Below are positions 27,527 through 36,786 of a DNA stretch of 64,000 bases, piece by piece (the first letter of the stretch is position 1; each line of letters opens with the position of its first letter). The notes under the pieces are model-generated. The model was not told the origin of the DNA and made no database searches. It worked only from the letters and a program-made list of their open reading frames with translations. Source of the DNA: [Leptolyngbya] sp. PCC 7376 (GTDB taxonomy: Bacteria; Cyanobacteriota; Cyanobacteriia; Cyanobacteriales; MRBY01); the NCBI RefSeq assembly GCF_000316605.1, contig NC_019683.1, forward strand, positions 976,036-1,040,035, given 5' to 3'. The translations under genes and the position numbers were made by a program.

Positions 27527-29293
27527 TTAGGATAGAGAATAATAGAGATTTATTTTGTTAATAGAATAATTCTCGAACTCCGCTATAGGTATACAGACAG
27601 CTACTTTTTTTAAAGGTTGATGCCGATAGTAAGATTGAACCTTCTCTACCATCTCATTGCCAATGAAATGTAGAAAATGTTTTGAATTAAAGGGATAAAA
27701 ATATAGAATATTGCTTTTGTTTGATGGACTAAAACCAATCTGAAATTGCATACACATCTCCAACAGAGATAAAGCTTTAGCTGGTAGCATATTCCCTAAA
27801 ATTTCTCGATGTGAACCCAGAAAATTTTCGCGATGCAACGTTGGATAAAGTTTTACTTCAGTTCTGTTATTGAAGTGAAAGTCAAATTCCAGAAGGAGAT
27901 TGTCATTAAGAATTAGCGAACGAATTTCATCTTTACTAGAAAAATCACCATATAAATCTAAAGCAGCCTTGACTTTTTCTGGATAATCTCTCAACCAAAC
28001 AAATAACTTTAAACGAGACTCTGAAACTTCAGGCTTTGCATCAACTCCTACTAGAACTCTAAATAGTCGCTTGAAGTTGAAATCTTGTCCAAGAAACTGC
28101 TGTAATGGCTGGTAGTCTAGTTTGATTCCTGCTCGGCTTTCTACCTTCCCAAAGAAATTCAGAATGTCTGTAAGAGCTATATAAAAATTCTTTGTATCAT
28201 TTAAGTGATTGTGATAGACCAGGTTAAAACGACCTGCATGGAGCTTATCACTATCAATTTTACAAGAGCAATCCATATTGCATTTCTCTTGAGATTTCAG
28301 GAATGTCTCAAACTCATTAAGAGGGTAAAAATTCTCTACATTGAAAGCAGCTTTATGTTCATGAAAACACCGGAGATTTTTCTTGATATTATTCTCTTTA
28401 CTCCCATCAATATTCTGAATTATGTTGTAAGCAATATCTTTCTTTATTTTCTGTACATTCGGATTTTGACCATGGTTTAAAGCGGAGTTATTAGAAAAGC
28501 TACTACTTAAGTGAAAGTGTTGGATTTGATGCTGTTGTGCCTTGATTGCTTTTACTTCACCATAGATCAGAGGAGCATCAGGGAATGTCAACTTTGTACT
28601 ATCTAGACGAAATCTTTGAGCAGGCATTTCATTAGCCATATTGCCATTAGATTGAATACTTTGAAATCCTGCTTGGGCGATATAGTCAACCATCATCTTA
28701 AGCGTTGTAGCATGACTAAGATGTGGTGTAGCTTGCTGAGCTTTATAAAGGCCACTTTTTTCGGTAGGAGATAAAGGAGGCTCTTTTAAAAACAGATCCG
28801 TGATGTATAAGATTCCGTTAGGACGCAGTACACGTTTAACTTCTGCCAGCACTTGAGGAATCTGATTGCTGTATTTAATGCTGTCGTTAAAAAACACCAC
28901 ATTAAAAACCCCATCCGGGAATGGCAGATGGTGAAAATCCCCTGGTTGTATTGTGAGGCGATCGCCAAGATTGGCTAGTTGAATTCGACTTTGGGCTTCT
29001 GTCGCTTCCACATCAGAAACAGTCATCCCTTCAATTTTTGTGCCCGGATAAGCTTGAGCAATATGAATGGCAGGAACACCAGCCCCACATCCCGCATCCA
29101 AAATATAGTGACCAGGTTGTATCCCAATGCGACGGGCAAGGGCAAGATTGTGCTCCCTCGCGATAGGTTCAGGTACTAGCCGACTGAAATTAAGATCATT
29201 ACTGTTGTACAAACTGCGAACATCTTCTACCCCAGATGTTTGAGTTGCCTGAGTTTGGAGTGGTTGTACCGAATTGGTCAAATGATTGCGCAT
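27527..29293 (-). CDS. Bifunctional methyltransferase-prenyltransferase of linear cyanobactin type
   Basis: 588 residues from ATG 29293; a TTG five codons upstream is possible. The N-terminal part (to ~265) is a class I SAM methyltransferase: motif I ILDAGCGAGVPA, then IEGMTVSD, FPDGVFNVVFFNDS, and EVKRVLRPNGILYITD. The C-terminal part (from ~305) matches the PatF/LynF/TruF peptide prenyltransferase family: NLVYHNHLNDTKNFYIALTD, then KVESRAGIKLDY and ESRLKLFVWLRDYPEKVKAA, with a late YFYPFNSKHF. This two-domain layout is known from the aeruginosamide/viridisamide pathways (AgeMTPT), where it caps linear peptides with a prenyl group and a methyl ester. Here I infer the same role on the products of the two adjacent precursor genes. 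About 200 bp upstream of precursor 1's start on the same strand. Confidence 0.87.
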   Translation of the reverse strand: MRNHLTNSVQPLQTQATQTSGVEDVRSLYNSNDLNFSRLVPEPIAREHNLALARRIGIQPGHYILDAGCGAGVPAIHIAQAYPGTKIEGMTVSDVEATEAQSRIQLANLGDRLTIQPGDFHHLPFPDGVFNVVFFNDSIKYSNQIPQVLAEVKRVLRPNGILYITDLFLKEPPLSPTEKSGLYKAQQATPHLSHATTLKMMVDYIAQAGFQSIQSNGNMANEMPAQRFRLDSTKLTFPDAPLIYGEVKAIKAQQHQIQHFHLSSSFSNNSALNHGQNPNVQKIKKDIAYNIIQNIDGSKENNIKKNLRCFHEHKAAFNVENFYPLNEFETFLKSQEKCNMDCSCKIDSDKLHAGRFNLVYHNHLNDTKNFYIALTDILNFFGKVESRAGIKLDYQPLQQFLGQDFNFKRLFRVLVGVDAKPEVSESRLKLFVWLRDYPEKVKAALDLYGDFSSKDEIRSLILNDNLLLEFDFHFNNRTEVKLYPTLHRENFLGSHREILGNMLPAKALSLLEMCMQFQIGFSPSNKSNILYFYPFNSKHFLHFIGNEMVEKVQSYYRHQPLKKVAVCIPIAEFENYSINKINLYYSLS

Positions 29294-29357
29294 ATTTTCT
29301 AGCAACAATAACTAGTTAATAAAAATAATCTCGAGTCATAGAGAGAAAAATGGCTGA

Positions 29358-31550
29358 TTAAGACCAGATTCGGCCGCGCCGGAATTTCTTTGGCTGTTCT
29401 TTTTTTCCTGCCTGTTCTTTGGCAACTTCTTTCCACCAATAGGCGTAATCTTCTAAACCGACAGAATTAGTCCGAGGTTGAGCCACTGGTATATGTTTAG
29501 AATTCAGGCGACTCTTTGTGAGTTTTAATTCATCTGTCGTGACCCATGTAACGCCATGTAGTTCAGCATTATTGCCGTTACTGGTTTTATCTTTGGCGAT
29601 CGCCCCTTCCCCTTCATCTAAAGGCCAATATCCCGCTAAACCTGCTTCTTTGCCAGTACAACACTTATTCATTCGAGCTTGGATTTCTTCTGGGGTGCGC
29701 ACATGATCCCAAATACGCAGTTCCGTCATTTCTCCTTGAAAGGCTTGATTTACATCAAAACTGCCACCATAACTATCGGGGTCTTGGCCGAGAATAACAG
29801 CACTTGTTTGGTCGAGGACTAAACCCTTCGCAAGAACAGGGTCGAATACTGATTGTCCATCGATATACAAATGCATCTGACCTGTGGCACTCTCCCAAGT
29901 CACAGCGCAATGTTGCCACTGACCCTTTGTAAAGCTTGCTGATCCTGCTTGGTGTTGGGAATCATGGATATAAAGTTCTATATTTTTGCAATTAAAAACA
30001 ACTAATTCATTGGCACGACTAGGAGAAGATAAAGCAAAAGGAACACCTGCATTCCGGCCATTTGAAGCAACTTTGAGCCAAAATTCTACAGTTAAAGCAT
30101 GAGTGGGACTTGGTGAAAAAGGTTTAACAAGAAAGTAATCTGAAGGGCTTTTTGCATTGACAAATTTCAAGGCAGAACGAGTTTGAGCCATGGAAGAATC
30201 CTCTTGTTTTGCTGGTGAAATATATTTTTGAAAGGGAGCTTCGACTGTTTTCCAACTGCCGCTATGAATTGTGCCGTTATTACCGTTCCCAGTTTTGTCA
30301 TAGGCAATGCTGCCACCACCTTCTTCTAATGGCCAGTAACCCACTAGACCCGTTTCATTACCTGCAAGGCATTTGGTCATATTTTGGGTGATTTCTTGGG
30401 GCGATCGCGCGTAATTCCAAAGCCGTACTTCTGCTATTTGACCTGCAAAAAAGTTTTTGCTGTCTTCTCCATCCAAGTCGCCGCCAATATAGAGTGGCGT
30501 TTTATCAACGACTAATGCAGCACCAGTTGGACATTCGACTTTTAGTTGACCATTGATATAGGTTTTAGCTGTTTTCCCATCGTTAGTTATTGCAACATGA
30601 GTCCATTGTCCATACTGAAAAAGATTGTGGGGAGGATCTACATGGCGGTTTGTATCTTTCGTGGTGTGAAAAATATGAAAAACCCGTTTATCAGTTAACC
30701 AAATATTGTGGCTTCGTCCTGGTTTTCCTGCTACACCAAACCAACCTTTTACTGCTCCAGCAGTCTTGAACCAAGCTTCTGTAGTGTATGTTGAGACCTG
30801 CAAACTGGCATTGTCGGGTATGGAAACATAATCATTTATGCCATTGAACATCAGTGAACTAATTTTAGCCATAGAAGAATCCTCTTGTTTTACTGATGGA
30901 ATATATGGTTTAAAGGGGACATTAACTTGTTGCCAATTTGCGTTATGAATAGTGCCTTTATTGCCGTTACCAGTTTTATCGTGAGCAGTTTTTCCACTTC
31001 CTTCATCTAATGGCCAATAGCTGACTAAATTTGTCTCTTGCCCACTCAACTGGGTATTCATATTTTGTTTGATTTCACTTGCTGTGCGAATACGATTCCA
31101 AATACGTATCTCAGCAAGAAAACCATTGAAAAATAATTGATTTCCTAAGTGGCAACCGATATAAAAATTGGCATTAGTCTGAAGATTTTTGCAGGTACGA
31201 GATGCAACAGATTTTCCATCACAAAAGATCTCTTGATGTTGGCGATCGCGATCATAAACACAGCTCCAATGGTGCCAAACGCTATCTGTATAGGTCTGAC
31301 TTGTGTCCAAATCATCGAAATAAAAGCCTAAGGTAAACACATTGTTTTGTCTAAATCCAATATGTAGACACTGATGATGCCCAGTATTTCCTTGTTGGAG
31401 AGCGACATGAAATTTTTGTTTGCCGATGCGTTTGGCCCAAAATTCGATGGTGAAACTTGTACTATTGAGATCAATGTGATGACCACAATCAATAAACAAA
31501 TTTTGACCATTAAACTTTAATAGACTTAATTTGGAAGACGCTGTGGCCAT
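29358..31550 (-). CDS. Triple LamG-domain protein in the cyanobactin operon
   Basis: 730 residues made of three concanavalin-like LamG_3 jelly-roll domains of about 227 residues, starting at Met1, Met227 and Met454. Each repeat ends with a WPL-EG-G--A-DKTGNGN module (SYWPLDEGSGKTAHDKTGNG in the first). The linkers both contain KQEDSSMA, so each repeat seems to keep the original Met-Ala start of a once single-domain gene. Such domains usually bind carbohydrate or protein surfaces. There is no signal peptide. A basic tail follows (KKEQPKKFRRGRIWS). It lies between the patB-position gene and the prenyl/methyltransferase on the same strand. LamG proteins are not a standard cyanobactin enzyme; role unknown. 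Confidence 0.8.
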   Translation of the reverse strand: MATASSKLSLLKFNGQNLFIDCGHHIDLNSTSFTIEFWAKRIGKQKFHVALQQGNTGHHQCLHIGFRQNNVFTLGFYFDDLDTSQTYTDSVWHHWSCVYDRDRQHQEIFCDGKSVASRTCKNLQTNANFYIGCHLGNQLFFNGFLAEIRIWNRIRTASEIKQNMNTQLSGQETNLVSYWPLDEGSGKTAHDKTGNGNKGTIHNANWQQVNVPFKPYIPSVKQEDSSMAKISSLMFNGINDYVSIPDNASLQVSTYTTEAWFKTAGAVKGWFGVAGKPGRSHNIWLTDKRVFHIFHTTKDTNRHVDPPHNLFQYGQWTHVAITNDGKTAKTYINGQLKVECPTGAALVVDKTPLYIGGDLDGEDSKNFFAGQIAEVRLWNYARSPQEITQNMTKCLAGNETGLVGYWPLEEGGGSIAYDKTGNGNNGTIHSGSWKTVEAPFQKYISPAKQEDSSMAQTRSALKFVNAKSPSDYFLVKPFSPSPTHALTVEFWLKVASNGRNAGVPFALSSPSRANELVVFNCKNIELYIHDSQHQAGSASFTKGQWQHCAVTWESATGQMHLYIDGQSVFDPVLAKGLVLDQTSAVILGQDPDSYGGSFDVNQAFQGEMTELRIWDHVRTPEEIQARMNKCCTGKEAGLAGYWPLDEGEGAIAKDKTSNGNNAELHGVTWVTTDELKLTKSRLNSKHIPVAQPRTNSVGLEDYAYWWKEVAKEQAGKKEQPKKFRRGRIWS

Positions 31551-31649
31551 AAAGCAAACTCCGAAGAAAATAAGGTATGAGTCGCGTTAAAAATTAATTA
31601 GGCGATCGTCATCCCAGCACGAAGACAAGAAAAGGTGACACATCACAAA

Positions 31650-31862
31650 TTAACGGCTATATCTGGAGGCATTGTAAGGAAAATACATCGCATGTTGATG
31701 ACCAGGTGAAAATGCCGCAGGATCGTTGTAATTTGCGCCATGGAGCAAATCCATCCGAATATTCACCAAATCCTCAGTACGACCATGTTCTACATCTACT
31801 GCCAAAGCAGGCTCAATGAAATGGGGTCTTTTGACAGGAGGAGAGAGTTTAGGAAGTTTCAT
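31650..31862 (-). CDS. 70-residue peptide in the patB position
   Basis: Start MKLPKLSPPVKRPHFIEPAL; the frame allows a Met seven codons earlier (31883) but the alignment-like start is at 31862. The middle is VDVEHGRTEDLVNIRMDLL and the end is GANYNDPAAFSPGHQHAMYF followed by PYNASRYSR. It lies 39 bp after patA, exactly where cyanobactin clusters carry the short conserved genes patB/patC of unknown function, and the size fits. The P-rich, K-R-P start also faintly recalls the two precursors' leaders, so a third precursor is possible. I favour PatB-like on position and on the absence of a clear leader/core boundary. Confidence 0.6.
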   Translation of the reverse strand: MKLPKLSPPVKRPHFIEPALAVDVEHGRTEDLVNIRMDLLHGANYNDPAAFSPGHQHAMYFPYNASRYSR

Positions 31863-31901
31863 GATAGTTACTGAGGATTGCACGACTCGTTGTTTATCGT
31901 C

Positions 31902-33839
31902 TTAGTAGGGAGATGACCAGGACTTTACTTCACCTAGAGTGACCGGAATCATATCGCTTACATCAATAGTGAACCGGAAAATTTTCTTGGCACGGCGGCT
32001 ATTTTCAGGGTCAAAAAATTTGAGTTTCACATCCCAACAATCGCTATCCATCCGACAAAAAGGACTTTTCTCCACAGAAATGCTATCGAGTTCCATACCC
32101 TGAGCTACTGCTTGGCTAAAGGTTGAGGCAGCTTGGAAAGCATTGGTCACGGCAAAATTTAAGGCGCGATCTTGAGAAGTGGTGCCGAGATTACGGAGAT
32201 CATAATAAACACGATTCAAGAAGCTGCCGAGGGTACGACGCATAACTTCTTCATCGGCCTCACCTTCACTGGCTGTAACGGTTTCTAGGGCTGCATTGAC
32301 TAAAGTATTAACTTTCCAGCCATAAAGCCCTCGTGTACTTTGGGGTTCAATAATCGGCACAACCTGGCCAGAAAAAAGCTTAACTGTGCGCCCAGTTAAC
32401 ACACCGGGAATGCTGACACGCTCAATATAATTTTCATCATCTTCTGCCTGAATTTGACCAGCAAGCAACTCTTGTAGAGCAATGTAGGCTTCACGGGCAA
32501 AAGGGCCTTTGGGTTCGATGGCGTAGACAGGGGTCAGTTCGATATTTAGTGTCCAGATTAACGACCTAGCTTCCGAAATATCATTGGCTAAATAATCCAC
32601 CATCTGGCGGGCATCATAGGGATTTGCCGGAACCATTGTGCCTCCAATGTCGTAGGCAGGCATGAGCTGCTTGAAGGTATCTCGACGGGCTTCAGAACCA
32701 AAGTCATAACCGAGGGTTCCTAGGGCGTAGGCAAGTTGTTTTTGATCGAGATCACTAGGTGCCTGACTGGGGGTTACTTGGTTGGTCATATTATTGGGTG
32801 TTGATGTGTTTATAGGTGGTGGAGAGGCAAAAGAAGCTGGTATCGCCTCATTTGGGGCAAGGATTTCTTGCTGTGGTGTGGTGATCGCCTCAGGTTCACT
32901 TTCGACTGTGGTTGTGGCATCCGGTGGATGAGAGGTCAAACCGCCATCACAACCGCAGGATGCTTCCACACTAGAGGCTGTGATAGTTTCCAATTCTTGA
33001 GACATCTTTGCTCCTGTTAATAAAGTAAAAGCGCCAGAAAGATTGAGCCTTCCGGCAAGGCAACGGCGATCGCCTTCCGGGATATCATCACCACAAGGCA
33101 ACACGCTTTGCAGAAGAATCTGGCGTATCCGTTGAGGGTTTGGCTCTTCTCCATTCCGCACTTGCTCGCTGAGTAATAAAGCAGCTGTACCAGACACAAT
33201 AGGGGTGGCAAAACTCGTACCATTGAGTTTGTCTGTGCTGCCTCCTGGACTTGCTCCTAGAACATCTAGGCCAGGTGCGAGAATACCTTGATTCTGATAA
33301 ATATCACCCCAGTTACTGAAATCTAGAGGTGTTCCATTGGCATCCATTGCCCCTACGGCTAAGACATTCGACAAAGCTGCAGGTACATGGAGACAGTCAC
33401 AACCATCATTACCAGCTGCGGCAACAAGCAAAACATTCTTTTCTTCGCAGAGACGTACGGCATTTTCTAGCCAGCCTTCCGCCTCACCCATATCTGTTAG
33501 CTGTCCACCACTAAAGTTAATGATGTTAGCCCCTGCATTTACAGCTGTCTCAATGCCCCTAGCCAGATCAAGTTGGCTGACACTACAGCGATCATCAGCA
33601 AATACGGGCACAATTAGTCCATGACAATAAGGTGCAATTCCTTTGACACTGGTATTTGGCTGACCAAAAATAACACTAGCAACGTGAGTTCCATGCTTAG
33701 ACATGTCGCCATCACTACGTGTCTTACCAGAAACTAGACTTGGCAGTGCAGTGAGATTTGCCCCTTTGAAACAAGGGTGTTTTAGATCTACAGGGCCATC
33801 AAGAACAGCAATACAGATACGGTTATCACTTTGAGCCAT
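31902..33839 (-). CDS. patA: PatA-like cyanobactin maturation protease (subtilisin)
   Basis: 645 residues, first gene of the operon. The N-terminal S8 subtilisin domain (8-235) has a full triad: Asp14 in AVLDGPVD, His49 in KHGTHVAS and Ser209 in NGTSFATP, with oxyanion Asn144 in AAAGNDG. A Cys-containing linker (EASCGCDGG) and a Pro/Thr-rich spacer follow. The C-terminal ~280 residues are the accessory domain shared with PatG (ALGTLGYDFGSEARRDTFKQ; CRMDSDCWDVKLKFFDPE). In known pathways PatA cuts the leader from the modified precursor, exposing the core N-terminus. There is no signal peptide, so it acts in the cytoplasm. The intact triad contrasts with the PatG-like partner at 23876. Confidence 0.9.
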   Translation of the reverse strand: MAQSDNRICIAVLDGPVDLKHPCFKGANLTALPSLVSGKTRSDGDMSKHGTHVASVIFGQPNTSVKGIAPYCHGLIVPVFADDRCSVSQLDLARGIETAVNAGANIINFSGGQLTDMGEAEGWLENAVRLCEEKNVLLVAAAGNDGCDCLHVPAALSNVLAVGAMDANGTPLDFSNWGDIYQNQGILAPGLDVLGASPGGSTDKLNGTSFATPIVSGTAALLLSEQVRNGEEPNPQRIRQILLQSVLPCGDDIPEGDRRCLAGRLNLSGAFTLLTGAKMSQELETITASSVEASCGCDGGLTSHPPDATTTVESEPEAITTPQQEILAPNEAIPASFASPPPINTSTPNNMTNQVTPSQAPSDLDQKQLAYALGTLGYDFGSEARRDTFKQLMPAYDIGGTMVPANPYDARQMVDYLANDISEARSLIWTLNIELTPVYAIEPKGPFAREAYIALQELLAGQIQAEDDENYIERVSIPGVLTGRTVKLFSGQVVPIIEPQSTRGLYGWKVNTLVNAALETVTASEGEADEEVMRRTLGSFLNRVYYDLRNLGTTSQDRALNFAVTNAFQAASTFSQAVAQGMELDSISVEKSPFCRMDSDCWDVKLKFFDPENSRRAKKIFRFTIDVSDMIPVTLGEVKSWSSPY

Positions 33840-34337
33840 TGTTTCGCCAACGTGAAGTAAATGCTTCTATTAAGGCTAACTATAGTGTTGCTATGACTAG
33901 TTAATTCATGAAGTTTATGAAACTCTATGATCTAGGTATTTGACTGAATGTCCAGAAAATCAATCAAGATTTGAGCTTTACAGGATTCAATGTGTCGTAC
34001 TTTTGTCAGGAACTCACTGAATGCCAGAAAATACTTTATGTTCTTGGTTTAACGACTATATATATGTCCCAAGGGTATTAGTCTAAATAAGCTTATGGCA
34101 GAGTTTTTTAATATTATCCTTGCAGAATTAGATGTTCTCACTTGATTGCCAGTCTTGGCGGCGATTGGAAAGCCTCAAGAGAGGCTAGCTGTACTCGATA
34201 AGCTTGATCAATATTTTAAAAAGAAATAGAAGGCGATCGCCCCTATTCATCTATAATACTTGTCTTAATAAATAGGCTTAACTCGATTCTAAGACAGGTA
34301 GCTGATTGATCTCATTTTCCAAATCAAAAAAAGACGA
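33840..34337. other. 498-bp spacer upstream of the cyanobactin operon
   Basis: AT-rich, presumably holding the operon promoter for patA (minus strand). A 16-codon frame at 34095 (MAEFFNIILAELDVLT) and a nearby run AAIGKPQERLAVLDKLDQYF (about 34157-34216) look like remnants of one decayed small gene. A 36-bp dyad-containing repeat lies at 34261-34296. Confidence 0.4.
34261..34296. repeat. Direct repeat copy 1 with TGTCTTA/TAAGACA ends
   Basis: The sequence opens tgtcttaataaataggctta and closes tctaagaca, so its ends are inverted repeats of each other. A near-identical 35-bp copy in the same orientation is at 34989-35023. The pair brackets two small genes. Confidence 0.65.
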
Positions 34338-34511
34338 TTATGCAGCTGATTTTTTAAGGCGTTTACAGATTCTCATGACCTGCATCGCTGACCATTGCTT
34401 TCCCCGTTTTGTGGGAATATTCTGCTGGTTTAAATAGTCTGCAACCTTTTGATATGACTTCCCAGATTTACGATGTCTGCGAATAATCTCAATAGATGTT
34501 ACATAATACAA
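34338..34511 (-). CDS. 57-residue recombinase-domain fragment
   Basis: From TTG 34511 the minus strand encodes LYYVTSIEIIRRHRKSGKSY, then QKVADYLNQQNIPTKRGKQW and SAMQVMRICKRLKKSAA. The pattern I--RR-SG-SY--IA--LN--GI-TKRG--W is the 'recombinase' segment of large serine recombinases that follows the resolvase catalytic domain. No catalytic domain is present. It may be a small stand-alone DNA-binding protein or a remnant. The start is uncertain. Confidence 0.45.
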   Translation of the reverse strand: MYYVTSIEIIRRHRKSGKSYQKVADYLNQQNIPTKRGKQWSAMQVMRICKRLKKSAA

Positions 34512-34622
34512 ATTGTAACTACTTGCTAGTAAAGAGACTCATGAATTTAAGGATGCTTGTTTTGTAACATTAGTGTTGCTATACTGTTAGGGAACAAAGC
34601 CACAAGAACTGTGCCCTAACGC

Positions 34623-34937
34623 ATGAGTACGAGTTTTGAAAACTTGCGGTTACAGGTTGCAGAGTTGGGCGATACCAAGCTTGAGGCATTGGCGATCACC
34701 GTTGAGAAAGAATTAAGCCGCCGTCGTGATGATCAGAAGTTAGCCAGTGTGAATGGTTGCTATGAACTGAAGGGCATTAAGTCGGGTAAGAAGATTCACT
34801 ATTATTGGTATCTGCGTTATCGGCAGAACGGAAAGCTTAAGTCTAAGTACCTTGGCAAAGGTCTAGAGGCTGAGACAGCTCCATCGCCACAGTTGCGAGA
34901 TAAAGGTGCTAATCATTTGAGTGAGGCTACCAAGTAA
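34623..34937 (+). CDS. Hypothetical 104-residue basic protein
   Basis: An N-terminal helical region (ENLRLQVAELGDTKLEALAI, VEKELSRRRDD) is followed by an aromatic and basic core (ELKGIKSGKKIHYYWYLRYR, KLKSKYLGKG) that recalls short beta-hairpin DNA- or RNA-binding modules fused to site-specific recombinases, and a polar tail. The family was not recognised. It lies between two direct repeats (34261 and 34989), divergent from the recombinase-like fragment, and has HIP1-free, AT-richer text than core genes. Confidence 0.55.
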   Translation: MSTSFENLRLQVAELGDTKLEALAITVEKELSRRRDDQKLASVNGCYELKGIKSGKKIHYYWYLRYRQNGKLKSKYLGKGLEAETAPSPQLRDKGANHLSEATK

Positions 34938-34988
34938 GAAGTTTTTTGATAGTGCGGAGTATCTGTCAAGAGGTTTCTACTATGAACC

Positions 34989-35023
34989 TGTCTTTCAAAT
35001 AGGCTTAAGTCGAATCTAAGACA
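34989..35023. repeat. Direct repeat copy 2 with TGTCTT/AAGACA ends
   Basis: The central aaataggcttaa and terminal tctaagaca match copy 1 at 34261, with four or five differences and one gap. It lies 158 bp before hsdM. Confidence 0.65.
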
Positions 35024-35180
35024 TCCATGTTTCTGGATGGTCTTGATAAACTGCCACAACCCTTAAGGCTTTGGGCAAAGGTAGCATGGCAGAAAGAAGG
35101 GCGATCGCCTTCCTATTTCTCTGTATTGGTGGTGTCTGAATCAATCCAGTAAGATTCTTAGGTTCCCTATTCCCCCGGCT

Positions 35181-36612
35181 ATGTTTGAGCAGACGTTTAA
35201 AAATATTGATGATGTGCTTCGCAAAGAGGCGGGCTGTGCAACGGAGTTGGATTATGCGGAACAGATTTCGTGGATTCTCTTTCTGAAATATCTGGATGAT
35301 CTTGAAGGCGATCGCCAGAATAAAGCGCTTTTAACAGGGGGAAAATACGAGCCGTTATTGGATGAGGCTTATCGCTGGAAAAGTTGGGCTTATCCAAAGG
35401 ATGAAAAGGGTGAACTGATTAAAACGGCGGCAGTAGGAGATGATCTGATCGCGTTTGTGAGCGGGGAGCTTTTTCCCTATTTGGCGAGTTTTAAAGGCTA
35501 TGCGGAAAAGGGAACGTTTGGGGCGAAGATTGGGGAGATTTTTTCGGGGTTAACGAACAAGTTTCAGAGTGGTTACAATCTGCGGGAAGTTCTGGAAAGT
35601 ATTGATGGACTTCAGTTTCAGACGCAGCAGCAAAAGCATGAGCTTTCGGATTTATATGAGACTCGCATCAAAAATATGGGTAATGCGGGGCGCAATGGTG
35701 GGGAATATTACACGCCGCGTCCGTTGATTCGGGCAATGATTCAGGTGATAAAACCGCAGCTTGGGGAGACGATTTATGATGGAGCGTGCGGTTCGGCGAG
35801 GTTCCTCTGTGAGGCTTATGAATATCTGCGTCCGTTGGTGAAGAGTGCGACGAATTTGGAGAGGCTACAAACTCAGACGCTTTATGAGTCTGGCTTACAT
35901 CATCGGCATCATGAATATGATTTTGCATGGGATTGAAGCGCCGAATATTATCCAGACGAATACGCTGACGGAGGATATTCAGGGGATTCAGGAGAAGGAT
36001 CGCCATGATGTGATTTTGGCTAATCCACCTTTTGGGGGCAAGGAACGAAAGGAGATTAAGCAAAATTTCACGATTCAGACGGGGGAAACGGCGTTTCTTT
36101 TTCTTCAGCATTTTATTAAGAGTCTCAGGGCTGGGGGTCGGGGGGTGATCGTCATCAAAAACACGTTTTTGTCGAATGCGGATAATGCGTCGCGGGCGTT
36201 GCGGCAGGAACTTACGTCGTCTTGTAATCTCCATACGGTGTTGGATTGTCCGGGGGGAACGTTCCTTGGGGCTGAGGTAAAAACGGTGGTGCTGTTTTTT
36301 GAGAAGGGGAAACCGACGGAAAGGGTTTGGTTTTATCAGCTTGATCCGGGACGGAATATGGGGAAAACGAATCCGCTGAATGATGATGATCTAAAGGAGT
36401 TTGTGGCGTTTCAATCGTCTTTCAAGGAGTCGGAACGGTCTTGGTTTGTGGAGATGAAGGATGTGGATCAGGACTCGTTTGATCTGTCGGTAAAGAATCC
36501 GAATGCGCCGGAAGAGGAACCGTTACGGGAACCGGATGTGATCTTAAAAGAGATTGCTGATCTGGATCGGGAAAGTGCAAAGATTTTAGCGGTTATTGGG
36601 GAAATGTTGTGA
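35181..36612 (+). pseudogene. hsdM: Type I restriction-modification methyltransferase HsdM, frameshifted
   Basis: The first frame (35181-35936) carries the HsdM N-terminal domain (MFEQTFKNIDDVLRKEAGC...), GRNGGEYYTPRPLIRAM and the SAM-binding motif DGACGSARFL, where DPACGTAGFL is usual. The second frame, joined near 35890, carries AYIIGIMNMILHGIEAPNI, the catalytic NPPF motif (ILANPPFGGKERKEI) and the C-terminal helices. Between TLY and SLAYIIG the family has a few more residues (G-E---), so roughly 10-13 bases are missing. As written no full-length methyltransferase can be made. hsdS overlaps its stop by 4 bp, the usual operon arrangement. Confidence 0.85.
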
Positions 36613-36786
36613 TGAATTGGGAAGTCAAAAAAATTAGCGAAGTTTGTAAAATAAAGCCTCAAAAGAAAGAATCGAAACAAAATCTTTCTGATGCATCTCT
36701 AGTCTCATTTGTTCCAATGAATAAACTTGGCATTCTTTCAAAAGATCTGATTCTAGAGGAAGAAAAAAGGTTAGAAGATGTTTATA

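Noticed and set aside
35845-36612. Second hsdM frame as a separate gene
   Set aside because: It holds only the catalytic NPPF half and C-terminus of one HsdM; its apparent first residues come from a shadow frame.
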